Position numbers and translations under genes: made by a program. A stretch of 64,000 nucleotides of DNA from Holtermannia corniformis (taxonomy: Eukaryota > Basidiomycota > Tremellomycetes > Holtermanniales): contig BCIJ01000008.1 in NCBI GenBank assembly GCA_001599935.1, positions 124,001-188,000 on the forward strand, written 5' to 3'. Below, in pieces: positions 34,438 to 46,384 of the stretch (position 1 is its first letter; the number at the start of each line of letters is the position of its first letter). Under the pieces are notes generated by a model. It was given only the letters and a program-made list of their open reading frames with translations, had not been told where the DNA came from and ran no database searches.

Positions 34438-35903
34438 ATGGAGCCGGCATCGCCAGCGTATCTCTTAGTCACTCACTTACTCGGCGCAGCAGCCGTCGCG
34501 TTCGCCAGTAAGCAGGTTCTCAAGGTAAGGTCTGCCTGTTGCGCGAGCCATTCGCTGATGGGCTATCAGCGCTACGCCGCAGTCAAGCTTCTTGTACCAC
34601 CCGAGAAGTCTACGTCCAGACCGACTACACCGCCGCCGCCACCGCCGCCAGATGAGAGCGGACGACCATGGTACCGACGGTCTTTGACCAAACACTGGTT
34701 TGAAACGATTTGTGTCATCTCAACTGTTTTTGCCGCTCAGGGTGCCATCATATTCGTCATGTTTCGATACGTTCCCAGAGGAGCGCAAGATATCATCTGG
34801 ATGAGCTTGGCTCTGTTGATGGAAACGCTGGTTTGTTGGCAGGTGAGTGCGCAGTCCACGTATTCGCAAGTCTAGAACGATCCAGGCTCTGCTTGTGCTA
34901 CTCCCTGCACATCAAGATGTCAAGCTCATCCGGAAGAACGGGCGAATTATCACCGACTACGTTGCAGTATCGACAAACAAGGCACGTAAACGCGTTTACT
35001 GGTTTGTTGCTTCAGTCACGGCGGCCGTGGGACTGGTGACAGCCTACGACGGTCACACGACGTCGTTGTCCATGTTCTCTGCCGCATTCGTGATGACCCA
35101 AGTGGGTCAGTGGTCTATCTCGTCCTCAAAGGTCAAGAAAGTCGTTCAAACTCTGGTTGGGATGCAAGTGCGTGTCATTCTCGATAGTAGTAGCTCGCTA
35201 ACTATGTACAGGTTGCTACACTAGCCATGATCGGAGCCATCACGGCGGGATTGGCATTGAGCGGCAAGCAGAACAAGGACAACAAAGATACCGAAAGCAA
35301 GTTTGACACGATGAGCCCAATCGTCGCGCGATGCATCGGCACGATGCCGCTGGCATTCCCAATGCTGGTCATTGGCGCCATTGTAAGTCTGCGAGTCGTA
35401 CACAGCCTCAAGAAGCTGACTGGCCGTGACTTCAGGTGGCGCTCACACTTCGATATGAATACACACGACGGCCCGGGACCATCAAGCTCACCTCGCTGGC
35501 GCCTGGTGAAGCGACTACTTCTATCGCACAGGTGTCGGCATTCCCGACACCGCTTTACAACACTGGGCTAGTCATGTCGGTCGCATCTGCCAGTCTCATT
35601 GCTGGGATTGCCGAACTGTCCGGCGGCAGGTTGTTCACCTACTCGGATGGCATGTTTATATCCGTGCCATTGGTTGCAGGTGGTATCGCACTGGCTGCTT
35701 GGTGGCGGGGAGAATTCAGTTCTTGGTGGAACTATGCGGATGTGTGAGTGGTTTCCAGCGGTAGCGGCAACTCGGCGCTGACACTGTGCAGATGGGTGGT
35801 TCAAGAGGACGACGACAAGTTGGGACCCGTGGCAAACCCCCAGGTCGACGACGTCGAGAAGCACGTCGATTTGACTGCAGCAAAGGAGACGGAGAAGGCA
35901 TGA
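34438..35903 (+). CDS. Multi-pass membrane protein, degenerate SPP-like
   Basis: About 400 residues with roughly eight hydrophobic segments over seven exons. N-terminus MEPASPAYLLVTHLLGAAAV, then a short loop with a run of nine prolines (PTTPPPPPPPDE). Further segments include VFAAQGAIIFVMFRYV, YWFVASVTAAVGLVTA and LAMIGAITAGLALSG. After a KFDTMSP loop comes LVIGAIVALTLRYEYTR, which resembles the segment after the GxGD motif in signal peptide peptidases (IPGIFIALLLRFD). The end SVPLVAGGIALAAWWRGEF and WNYADV resembles the SPP PAL-helix end and KGE. The catalytic YD and GxGD motifs are missing (GTMPLAF stands where GLGD would be). The gene is secure; the family is inference. The tail is acidic and cytosolic. 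Confidence 0.72.
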
Positions 35904-36124
35904 GAGACCAGCAACGGTGATCGCATCGAAGGTAGATCTTGTACAGTGCTGCATATCGATCATCTGACTCTGCATCGCGGGAGTAGTCGGTTGACCAGGT
36001 GGTGGACTAGGTAGCGGTACTCGATCAGTGCCAAAGGGCTACCTTATCGTAGATCACTGCTTGAAACAGGGTATAGCCGGCTGAAACGAGCCAACGGCGA
36101 GCAACGGTCTGTGCCGACTTTGCC

Positions 36125-36132
36125 CCACGTGG
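36125..36132. promoter_or_regulatory. E-box CCACGTGG upstream of the Wapl gene
   Basis: First of two CACGTG palindromes, 87 nt upstream of the start codon and 24 nt from the second. Confidence 0.4.
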
Positions 36133-36148
36133 AGATGATACCGGGTGG

Positions 36149-36156
36149 TCACGTGA
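36149..36156. promoter_or_regulatory. E-box TCACGTGA upstream of the Wapl gene
   Basis: Second E-box, 63 nt upstream of the start codon, identical to the box upstream of OTU1. Confidence 0.45.
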
Positions 36157-36218
36157 CAAGAATCCACCGTCTTAGCTATAAGTCGGCGACTTCCATCTAC
36201 ACCTCTATATTGTACACC

Positions 36219-39033
36219 ATGGACGCTCAAGAGCGACCCAAACTGTATCACAAGACGTATGCGGGGCGGAAAAGAGTTCGAGAAGCGGTAGGCGGGCATG
36301 GCGTGGCTCAGGACGCGGCCACAGCGAAGCCTCTTGGTGAGGATGAGATCCATTCCTCGACGCCGCCTCGCGTCAGACCGACGCGACGATCGACAACGCC
36401 TGCTACAAATACGAGCCCGAAAGCTCGAGACGGCCAGAGCCCCGTCCCCGAGCGGACGAGTGACGTCGAAGTTCCGCACAGACTCGCGAAAGGACCAACT
36501 ACTCCTCCCCGGTCGGCTCGTCGCGTTTCGTCAACGCATGCCACGTTGATACGGAGCGCAGCTTCCAGAACGGTACCAGCGTCACCATCTGCCCCTGCCG
36601 AGCTGCAATCGATCACTCGATCCCCCTCGGCTGGGCAGGCATTGATCCAGGAGCTCACCTCACCCCGAAGTACACTAAGGCCAGCCAAACGACGGATGCT
36701 CAGTCGCACCCAGAGTCTTGAAGAGTCTTCCATGGGTGGCTTTGCGCCATTATCTCGACAAGGATCACCCTCGCCCACTTCGAGACGCTCGACTTTGCAA
36801 GCTGAACTCGCCTCAACCGAGCGCCCTTCGCTCGCGACGTTTGGCAGTCCAAGCAAAAGTCGCAGCTTTGTGAACGAACACGGCAGTCCAAAGGCAGGTC
36901 CGTCTAGGAATGCTGAGCCGTCTGGATCAGACAAGATCCGGACGTATGGGCGGAACCGCAGTTATCTCAGCGACAAATCGACCTTCCAAGTCGAAGAATC
37001 TGGCGGTATGCCATCGACGTCCGTCATGACATCAGACAATACTTTCCGGGCCCCACAATATACCATCCAGTCGGAAGACCCGCTCGATGACATGGACTCG
37101 CCTTTCCTCGACTTGGTTCGTTGCATGCCGAAGTGCCTCACGCCAATATCGCTGACGGCATGATTGTCAGAATCCCGCCAGTCTGCCGCAAGCCATGTCG
37201 GATCTGCGATCACAAGGCAACAGCAGAAGATTCATGGACGAGCTTGGATACCTCCTCGAGCCAATGTTGGAAGAGTCTGCCAAAGCCAGTGTAAAGCGAG
37301 CTGTGTGAGTCTCCCGACATGGCTCGACCCGGCTGACTTTGGTAGTGCTCTCGAAGTATTGCACAAGCTATCCGATCAAGATTGGGCTCATAAGTTGTCA
37401 ACATCCGGAGATGTCAGCCGGGTGTGGGCCAGTCTCTGTACTGCTAGATCAGGCAGGGACGATCCTGTACGTCAAAAGCAGGCAATGTTCGCGCCTACTA
37501 AATATGATTGATAGATCTTCGACTCTATCGTTGCTTTAGTGGTGCTCCATATCATCGCCAGCCCGCAATTTGGCGTTCAAACCCTCACAAACGCTGATGT
37601 CGAAGACACCTTGAGCCCCTTCATGTGCAGCATACTCCAAAACGGCAAGGACCTCTCGGCAATCTCGGCAAATACTAGACAAGAGCGGACAATGGTGAGT
37701 CTCGTTCCTGCGTCGAGTTGGACGTGGCTGAACGCGTTTAGCTCGAGCACATCGATAGGGCTTGGCAAAACATGCGATCGTCTGTTGAAACCTTTGCGGA
37801 TGAGCCAGTGCGTAGCTTGCTCGGCCCAAGTTCAACACTCATACCGTTGCAGGAGCTTCGAATACGCCCAGTGGCAGTGTATTGCCTAGCTCGAACACCG
37901 ATTGGCGGGAAATGGGACGAATCTCCTGACGCAGCTGTCGCTTGTATCAAGGAGTGCGTGACGCATTTCCAGCGTGGCTGCAAGCTGCTCAAAAAGGTAA
38001 CATGACTACGCGGTTGAATAACACTGACGGTGATCACAGGTTACGACGATCCCCTCTGGCGAGCTGCAGGAGCTCACGCTACGCCTGCGCCTCGTCCTTG
38101 ATCTCATCGAGGCAACGCAGCAAGAAGACGAAGCGGTCGTGCAGATGCCAGACTTTCCCGAAGCTGCCACAACTCTGTTCATCCGGCTGAGTCGTTTTAC
38201 GACCGCTTCGGAATCGACTCTCGCGCTGGAGGGTGGGTCGTCTTGATCAACGCTTCTGACAGGTCACTGAATCACTCTCAGCGACACGGGCGCTCGTTTT
38301 GACAGTTCGACTGCTTGCATGGGGCATCCATCGGTCTTCGGCGTGGGCTCAGCATGTCAATGCGCAAGAGTGTATCGCGACGCTGCTCGGTTCCATCAGC
38401 AGGTGCAACCACGCACTTGAACGCTTGCCGGCAGAACAGGGTGTAGACAAAGACACGCCGCTTGCGCAGTCTACCAGTGATAGCGATGCCTCGCCGCTCG
38501 ACGTTCTGACGCTACTCCTATGTCTGCTGTACAAAGCCGTCACAGCGCAGTCGGATAAAGAGAAAGAGGTGACGAGGGGTATCGGTAGGTTCTCAAGGTG
38601 CCGTGTAGGATTCGACTGACACCGCGGCAGACGTTCAGGAAGATCAGCCGACAAGCCAACCCGAGGCGCTGCTCAGTGCCGTGTTCACGCAAGCTGCCAG
38701 CCGGCAGAACGACGAGGTATATCTGATCCAGGCCATATTATGGACCGTGCTGATATCAGTCAGGACGTGCAATCAGTGCTATGTCAAGGCTATGCCGCCC
38801 TAATCCTCGAGGAGCTGTACCCCGCCTGTACGGTAATCAGCCTCGTCACGCCAGCGCGACGACTCGCAGCCATCCAAGAGCTCTGTACGATCCACAAACA
38901 CGTCGCCAAAGCCGTCAGTGCCAACGAGGGCGAGGCGGCGATGCAAGCCGACTTGCTAGTCGACTTTGAGGGGTTGGAAGTGGTCGTCGCTCGGCTACAG
39001 GCTAGTGTGGCATTGAATGAATATGATGCCTAG
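36219..39033 (+). CDS. WPL1: Cohesin release factor Wapl (Rad61/Wpl1 family)
   Basis: Nuclear protein that opens cohesin rings and limits sister-chromatid cohesion. The N-terminal third is Ser/Pro/Arg-rich and disordered; it starts MDAQERPKLYHKTYAGRKR and contains the Wapl motif KIRTYGRNRSYL near residue 245. The WAPL domain, made of helical repeats, follows: SRRFMDELGYLLEPMLEES, KASVKRAVALEVLHKLSDQDW, VALVVLHIIASPQFGVQTL, ELQELTLRLRLVLDLIEAT, LDVLTLLLCLLYKAVTAQS and a last region near DVQSVLCQGYAALILEELYP. Order and length suit a fungal Wapl. About seven introns were removed; those after 38580 and around 38715 are less certain. Two E-boxes and a TATA-like element lie just upstream. Confidence 0.85.
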
Positions 39034-39309
39034 GTAGTTGATATTGTGGGCAAATGAGCGCCGCTACTGACGATGAGCTGCGGATGTCAGCGTGTGGGGT
39101 CAAGTGCTCAGGTGGACGCACCTGGGGCGCTAGTAACCGGAATTCCTTTAGCTTGCGGCACTCGCCAAGCAGGTTCTTTGCGCGGGGCGAATGTAGCTCG
39201 CCCGCTGCGCCAAAGACGTTTAAATACCTAGCTCGTCAGTACCTAGGTTCCGAGCAGGCCGATCACGTACTTGAAGCACATTTCCTCGCGGAACGAGGCA
39301 TACAGCTTT

Positions 39310-40673
39310 TTATTGTATCTCCGCTGCGAGCTGGATCAGCCACGGGATGGCGACGGCAGCACGGTCTCTGACCTCGATCGCTCGCGTCTGCTCGGCGTAC
39401 TTGTGCGGCTGGTGGATCAGGAAATCATCGGGTAGGACGAGAAAGGTCATGCCGCTCAGGTGCATCTCGAACAGGCAGGCGGCCTTGTTCCCGCCATAGC
39501 CGACGAAGCGGGCGTCGCACCTGTTCAGGCCGCGTTAGTGTCTATACACGAGGGTTGCAGAGGATATACCATGGTGCCGTGTGTTTGTTGAAGATGACGT
39601 AGGGCTCGTAGCTGTGCTGATAGCTGGCGACGCGGTAGACTTGGCCCGGCGGGGAGTCGTAGAAACGTTGATAGTCTGTCGGGCCGTGGCCTGGGACCCA
39701 CGTCCGGTGGAACATGTCGAGCTCGCCTGATCGCACGGTTTCCAGTAGAGCCTGGGATGATGATCAGCGTTCGACGGCTGGGCCAAGCCACGCGCTCGCG
39801 CTCACCGCCTTGGTCGTCGGGAAGCGCTCCCTCGGCCGGTGGTTGCCTTTTGTAAACTCGAACGCAGGGACGACGAGAGCGGTGCGGCCGCGGTCGAGTA
39901 GCCGCATAAGCTCGGCGCTTTGGCGCACGCGCGATCGAAAGTTTGTACAGAGCGCGAAATCGACGTCGAGCATCATGACGTGGTCTGAGCGCGCAAAGAA
40001 GCGAGCGACGTTGCGCCAGGTGTTGAACTCGCGTAGGTGCGGAGAGATGATGAGGTGGGCATCGACGTGGAGCTGCATGTTGCGGTGAGAGGCTAGTAGC
40101 GTTTGCACGGCGCCGAGCGAGGCGTTGGATGGGATATGGATCGTGACGGAGATTGGGCCTGGGTACGTTAGCTGCGTGCGCGTGTGATTGGCCTGATGTA
40201 GGACAGGACACACCATCATAGGTCGAGACGAGGTTTTGGAACACAGCAAAGCGCTCTTCGGTGACGAGCGTGGTGATGGTGATGTCATCTTTGGCTGGGG
40301 TCGAGCTCGCGCGCTGAAAGTAGGGTTGGATCCGGCCTGCTTTGCGCTCCGAGCCGTAGCCAAACGCTTTGGAGAGGACGAGATCGGCGGCAATGTCGAT
40401 AGCGCCGACGGTTGGTTCTGCCACCCGAAACGGGACTTGGTGGTTGATCGGCAGTGGCAGACTGGGTGTGGGTACCAGACGAGTGTGCACCTTGGCATGA
40501 CTGACGGTGAGCGCTGGGACGTCGAGGTAGCTCGTGACGACGTGCAGCGTCGTGTACAGCACGGCCACGGCGGCGTAGGTTGCGCACAGGGCGCGCAAGA
40601 CTCTGGCTGTGCGCGAGCTCGTTCGAGAGGCCGGCCGTGCTGGTGCTGTCGGGCCGTCGAGTGGTTTGACCAT
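39310..40673 (-). CDS. Glycosyltransferase family 49 (B4GAT1/LARGE type)
   Basis: Type II Golgi membrane protein: short cytosolic N-terminus (MVKPLDGPTAPARP), signal anchor VLRALCATYAAVAVLYTTLHVV, then a catalytic domain. Family blocks are DDITITTLVTEERFAVFQNLVSTYDG, SVTIHIPSNASLGAVQTLL, the metal-binding segment DHVMMLDVDFALCTNF, YEPYVIFNKHTAPWCDARFVGYGGNKAACLFEMHLSGMTFLVLPDDFLIHQPHK. This matches GT49 closely; animal members add glucuronic acid or xylose to O-glycans. Four introns were removed, including one splitting WCDARF. It is not a standard yeast gene, and its fungal substrate is not known. Confidence 0.88.
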
Positions 40674-41293
40674 GGCTGTGTGAGTAGCTGCCTGCGGATC
40701 AGAGATGACAGTGGGCGCTGCTCGTTACAATCTGTCAAACACTGGCTCATGATCTAGCCCGACTACATTGTTAATATGGGACGGGTTAGTCGGTCGCTCG
40801 CGCGGTCGTCAGCGTGGATTCCTGTCAGCCTGTGCTCTGCGCTGGTAGATCAGTCTCTCTCGCATCCAGCATGCACACTGTGACTGTGACTGCGACTGCT
40901 CTCGATGAAGCATTGTGTCCCACCCAAAGTGACGTGTAGGGGTTAATGGGGGAAATTCACACCACCACCACGATCCCTTTGATCACGGCGGCGCTCGTCT
41001 CGGTCCTCAACCAGTGCTCTCTCTGCACCACCTGCTCGTCCCCTCCCTCCCTCCTCCCTCCGTCTCCCCGACTCGCAGCGTCTGTATCAGGCGCCAGCGG
41101 CAGAGACTGAGCGTACGAGCACCCTTGGGACCCGGCACCGCCCGGACATTCCTTGTCAATCGAAAAAGAGTCGAGATCCTCACTCGCTCCCTCGCACCCA
41201 GTGCTTGCCATCTCTAACGTGTGCGTACGCTCGAGCACGCTACCGTACCGTCCTCAACCCTCTTAGACCGCGCCACGACCGTTTTGCCATTCA
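40674..41293. other. Divergent promoter GT49 / eIF4G
   Basis: Contains a C/T-rich tract at 41039-41069 (CCCTCCCTCC type) and other pyrimidine-rich stretches upstream of eIF4G, as in leaders of highly expressed genes. No gene is supported. Confidence 0.5.
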
Positions 41294-44200
41294 ATGAGCA
41301 AAGCTTCCCCGGCTCCCGCGCCCGTTCCCTCCTCGAGTAAAGCTTCGTCATCCGCTTGGGCCAGGGGACCGCCCAAAGACTCGACATCGCCATCGCCTCT
41401 CCCGTCCTCGCCCGCCCTGTCAGCGTCGCGATCCCAGGCGTCGACCCCGCTCGCCAACGGCTCCCACAATGGTCCCGTCAGCACAGTGAGCTCTGGTGGC
41501 CACTCGCGCAAGAGCAGTATCATGGCCATCGGTGCCGATCCCGCACCAGGCAAGCCTCTCGACATAAGGCCTCGTGGTGAGTACACTCTGCAGCGATCGT
41601 AGACCGGCTCACACAACCGGCAGGCAACCCTCAGCCGATAAACTTTGGCTCGCTCGACTCTCCCAACCCGACCCTCTCGTCCTCGCCCGCAGCTCCTTCA
41701 ATCGCAGGCGCCCATCTCGGTCCAGACTCGGTCAAGTCGTTTGGCACCATCGAGGCCGATGCCCAACGCCAGGCCCCCCTCATTGCCGGTGGCAAGAAAC
41801 CGCTCGACATGCACGCCCTGTTTGGCGCTAGCCCCGCTGCCAGCTCTTCAGCCGCACCCGTCCCACCCCCTGGTACAGGCCACGAACGCCGGCCGTCAGT
41901 GCCCATGTCGGGCAACGCCCCGGCTTTCCCTCAACCCAACGCTCCGCCTTTTGTCGGCTCGGCCCACATCCGCCTCCCGCCCAACAACGGCCTTCCCAGG
42001 TCACCTACGCTCAGCAACCAAGCGCCTCAGGCCCAGCCTTTCCGGCCCATGAACGTTGGCATCCCACGACCCAACGGTCAAGGTCTGCCCCCTCAACGCG
42101 GCCCCGTGGCCCCCGGTCAGCCGTATGGCGTGCACCCATCCCAGGGCTACCCCGGTATGGGCAATTACTCTGCTCAAACCGGCTACTATGTGAGTGATCC
42201 TGCGTTCACCACGAGGGGTTTACTAATCCGTTCCTTTGCAGTACAACATGTACGAGCCGCAGACGCAGTACGGGATCCCGCCACAATGGAACCCACAGCA
42301 AGTCCCTGGCCATCAGCAGCAGCAGCAGCACCCGGGGCAGCCGTACCCTCAAATGACCCTGTCCCCACGCAACGCTCAAGTGCCGCTTGGCACTCAAGGA
42401 TCGCCTCTGCCCCAACACGGCTTGCCCCTCCCTCCCAGCAACGCACCGAGCCCATCACCCACGCCGCCCAGTCGTCCGCAAAGCATGGCCGGCGGTCTCC
42501 ACTCTGGATCGCCTCTGCTTGCCGCCGGCTCGCCTGCACCGTCGACCCCCTCGCGACCCATGTCATTCCAGGGCGGCCCAGGCTCACCGTACACTGCCCA
42601 CGGCCNCCCCGCCCNCCNCCAGCAACCNCCCCAGTCGCCCGCCGGTCTCGCTGCGCTCTCGGCCGCTGCGTCATCCTTCACCCCTCGTCGTGCTACCTCG
42701 GTAATCAGCATCAAGCGCCCCGACGGCAGTGCGCTCGACCTCGAAGCCGCCGCTCGTGCCGCCAAAGGTCCTCTCTCGACTACCGCTTCGAGTTCGGGCA
42801 GCCCCGCACCTGCCGAGGCAAAGCCCGAGGGCAAGAAGGCAGGCTTCATGCCGGTCGTCGTCGTCCGCATCGAGTCGGAGGAGCAAAAGAAGGCTCGTCT
42901 CGCTGAAGAGGCCAAGGAGAAGAAGATGAAGGAGCTCGAACTCAAGGAGGAGGCTGACCGCAAGGAGCGCAAGGCGCGCCAGGCTGCCGAAGAGGTCGAG
43001 AAAGCAAACAAGGCGAAAGAGCAGGCTGAAGCTGTGAGTTGGCATTGGGCTTCTGTCGGCGCCTAGCTGAATCACACAGGCGGAGCGCGCAAAGGCTGAC
43101 GCCGAGATTGCTGAAAAGGCAGAAGCGGAAGCCAAGGCCAAGCGCGAGACTGAAGAGGCCGCTGCTAAAGCCGAGGCCGACAAGGAGGCTGCGGCCAAGG
43201 CTCAGGCTGAAAAGGAGGCGGCTGAAAAGGCAGCGGCTGAAAAGGCAGAGGCTGACAAGGAGGCCAAGCGCGTCGCCGACGAGGCGGCGGCGGCCGCTGC
43301 TGAAGCTGAGCAGGCCAAAGCCAAGGCCGCCGAGGAGACCAAGCAGGCTGAAGAAACGGCTCGTCTGGCTGCGCCTGCGCCTGCGAACGGTACCCCCTCT
43401 GCGCCTGCATCGCCCGCTCTGGCATCGGCTGGTTTGCCCCCCAAGCCCGTCGCCGCCGCCAACGGCGTGCCTCCCGCCACGCTCAAGCGTGTCGCTCCTG
43501 CAGCTCTCAACCTCGCCTCTGCCGGTTCGTCGTCTGCCGACGTCTCGCCCTCGCCCTCGACATCGGCTCTGGGCTCCGCGCGCGAGATCGACAACCTGCA
43601 GTCGATCAACTACCCCAACGACCTCAAGTCGCCCGACGCGAGCTTGAACGCGGCCGCCGAGCCGGGCAAGTACCGCTACGACCGCGACTTCCTCCTCCAG
43701 TTCATGGAGGTCTGCAAGGAGAAGCCCGAGTCGTTGCCCCCTCTCGACGCGATCGGCCTCGAGGCCGATACCTCGAGCAACTTTGGTTCAGGCCGTGGCA
43801 GCTCGCGCGCCGGTCGCCCAGCCATGGGACCTCCTGGTGGTCGCGGTGGGACTGGTCTTGGCATTGGCGGCGGTCGCGGTGGCTTCCCCAACATGGGCAA
43901 CTTCCAGATGGGCGCATTCGGCTCTGGTGGAATCGCTCGCGCGTCCACGAGCGAAGAGCGCATGGCGCAGTCGCGCATGCAGCCTGGCAGTGGCCGCACT
44001 GGCTCTGGCCAGATGAACCGCTCGCTCAGCCAGGGTGGGCCCTCGTCGTTGCCTCAGTTCAACTCGCGCAGCGGTAACCGAAGTCAGCGCGGTACCAAGC
44101 GCCTGCTAAACGACAACCGCATGTCCTTCAACCCCGCCGAACCCGAGGTCGCCCCGCTCGTCTCGAGTGGCGATGCGTGGTCCGGCAACCGTCGTCGTGC

Positions 44201-46162
44201 CGTCGACGAGAACTCGCCGGAATTCATCGAGCGCAAGGTCAAGTCGTTGCTCAACAAGCTCACCCAGGAGAAGTTTGACTCGATCTCGGTCCAGATCCTC
44301 GAGTGGGCCAACAAGTCCAAGGATGAGACGGACGGTCGGACGCTGCGTTTGGTCATCAAGCTCATCTTTGAAAAGGCGACGGATGAGGCGCACTGGTCGA
44401 GCATGTACGCTCGGCTGTGTCGCATGTTGCTCGATCGCTTGAGCGACGAGGTCACCGACACGATTGACGGCAAGCTCGTCAGTGGCGGTCCCTTGTTCCG
44501 CAAGTACCTGCTCGGTCGGTGCCAGGTCGACTTTGAGGCTGGCTGGAAGAGCCGAGAGGATGCCGCGTCGGCGGCGCTCGCGACGAGCGAAGAAGACAAG
44601 GCGCGCTTGGCCGCCAAGGCCGCCGAGGCCGCTGCCGGGGGTGAACCGACCGAGGGCGACAAGAAGGACGAGCAGCCGCAAGAGGCCGCCATGCTCAGCG
44701 ACGAGTACTATGCCGCTCAAAAGGCCAAGCGAAGAGGTCTTGGTCTCGTCCAGCTCATCGGCGAGCTGTTCAAGATGGAGATGCTGACAAAGAGTGTCAT
44801 TGTCACTTGCATGATCAAGCTCTTGTCCAACGTCAACGACCCCGACGAGGAGGACATTGAATCGACCTGCAAGCTTCTGACGACGGTCGGCGCCGTCATG
44901 GAGCGCTTGCACGCCAACGCGCTCAACGTCTTCTTTGACCGGCTGCAGGACCTGTCAAAGAGCCCCAACATCAACTCGCGTATGCGCTTCATGGTTCTCG
45001 TACGTAGTCCATCTTGTCGATCACACGAGTAGCTGACCTTGTCAGGACGTCATCGACTTGCGGGCCAACAAGTGGCAGCTGCGAAACTCGGACGGTGGTG
45101 TGCAGACGATTGCTCAGGTGCACGAGCAGGCTGCTCGCGAGCAGGCCAAGAAGACTGCCGCTGCCGCTCAGAGCACGCGCGAGTCCTCTTCTCGAGGGGG
45201 CTCGCGTTCGGGCCACTCGCGACGAAACGAATTCGGCGGTCAGGGCGGTAGCGACTGGACGCCTGTTGCCAACCCTCGGTTGCCGCAACGGCAAACCGAC
45301 TTTTCGAGCTTTGGTCGGATCGGCACCCAGGCGGGCGCGCCGACTGCTTTCGGCCCCTCGAGCGTCTTCAACAAGCGCAAGTCTGCTGTGCCGGGTCAAG
45401 CTACGCCTCCTCTGTCGCGACAATCATCGTCGTCGAACATGTTTGGCGTCCTGAGCGGTGATGGCTCGGCTGAATCGAACGCTCCCGAGGCGGGTGGTCA
45501 GCGCAAGAAGTTGGCGCTTCTGCCCCGATCCAAGCCGGTCGAGGGAGAGGAGGGTGAGGACGGAGAGGATAAGGAGGATGAAGACGAGGGTGAGGACGAG
45601 GCTGCGGGCTCTGGGTCCGAGGACGAGGGTACAGACGTACCGGCGGGCTTGTCAGAGGAACAAGCCAAGGCCAAGATCGCGATCGACGTCAAGGAGCTCT
45701 GGGGCGAAAAGGACACTGGTGGCTCGAGGAATCCCGAGGATATCCTCGAGTACTTCAAAGCTCTACCTGCAGAGTTTCATCAGCTGCTCGCGACGCAGCT
45801 TGTCGACGATGTGTTCCGGATTGCGAAAAAGTCGGATGCCGAGGTCGTGGCAAAGGGTTGGACCAAGGTCGTCGAGGCCGACGTCGCATCATCCGATACG
45901 TTCCAGCAGAGGTGAGTTGTTTCCGGGCAGTCCCCTCACGCGATCTGACGGTCCCAGTCTGACGGGCCGAATGGAGACTCTGGACGACGACTCGATCGAT
46001 TTCCCACAAGCATACCCGGCCGTCGCTATCCTGATGCGCGGTGCCAAGCTCAGCGACGACGCCGTTGCCGCCCTCGCAGACGCCATCGTGGTCGAGGGCA
46101 CGCCTCGGCTCACACCCAAAGACAAGCTGAACCGGGCCTTGACTGCACTGGACGGTGCTTGA
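41294..46162 (+). CDS. TIF4631: Translation initiation factor eIF4G
   Basis: Scaffold of the cap-binding complex, joining eIF4E, eIF4A and poly(A)-binding protein. The N-terminal half is Pro/Gln/Ser-rich with a poly-Gln run, then a long Ala/Lys/Glu coiled coil (about 42880-43380). The eIF4E-binding motif is YDRDFLLQF (Y-x4-L-phi) near 43678. The MIF4G domain follows: RKVKSLLNKLTQEKFDSIS, LRLVIKLIFEKATDEAHWSSMYARLC, AKRRGLGLVQLIGELFKMEML, INSRMRFMVLDVIDLRANKW. After it come an RGG/Ser region, an acidic stretch (EGEEGEDGEDKEDEDEGEDE) and a C-terminal helical part. Five introns were removed. Four Ns at 42606-42628 lie in a C-rich coding part; the frame stays open. Confidence 0.95.
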
Positions 46163-46324
46163 GCTTTCGTCGCATTAGATGACCCTCGTGTATTCATACG
46201 TCCCTTCATCCCTATCGGTTCATCCTTCGTGTATGGTACAGCCCGGCGCGTAGGGTAGCTTGCGCTTGCCATGTCTAGTTGCAGCTCGCAGTGTTTGATG
46301 CAGTCGATCCAGCTTGAAGCGCCG

Positions 46325-46332
46325 TCACGTGG
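46325..46332. promoter_or_regulatory. E-box TCACGTGG upstream of kynureninase
   Basis: 53 nt upstream of the kynureninase start codon; one mismatch from TCACGTGA. It lies in the short spacer after eIF4G. Confidence 0.4.
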
Positions 46333-46384
46333 CGCGCACTTGGTCGTCCGTCCAGTCGTCAACTCGAGATGCAACTCAACGATC

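Larger units (their letters stand above)
35904..36218. other. Promoter region of the Wapl gene
   Basis: Holds two CACGTG boxes at 36125-36132 and 36149-36156 and a TATAAG at 36177-36182, all within 100 nt of the Wapl start codon. The 5' part is the 3' end of the SPP-like gene. Confidence 0.5.

Noticed and set aside
39525..40155. Continuation of the GT49 frame past the intron to 39525
   Set aside because: After the first intron this frame is basic and repetitive; the spliced frame carries the GT49 motifs and ends at 39310.
42671..43198. Ala/Ser/Leu-rich minus frame that looks like membrane segments
   Set aside because: Antisense of the Ala/Lys/Glu repeats of eIF4G; a known composition artefact.
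43039..43647. 202-codon Arg/Pro/Leu-rich frame on the plus strand
   Set aside because: Shifted shadow of the eIF4G coiled-coil region.
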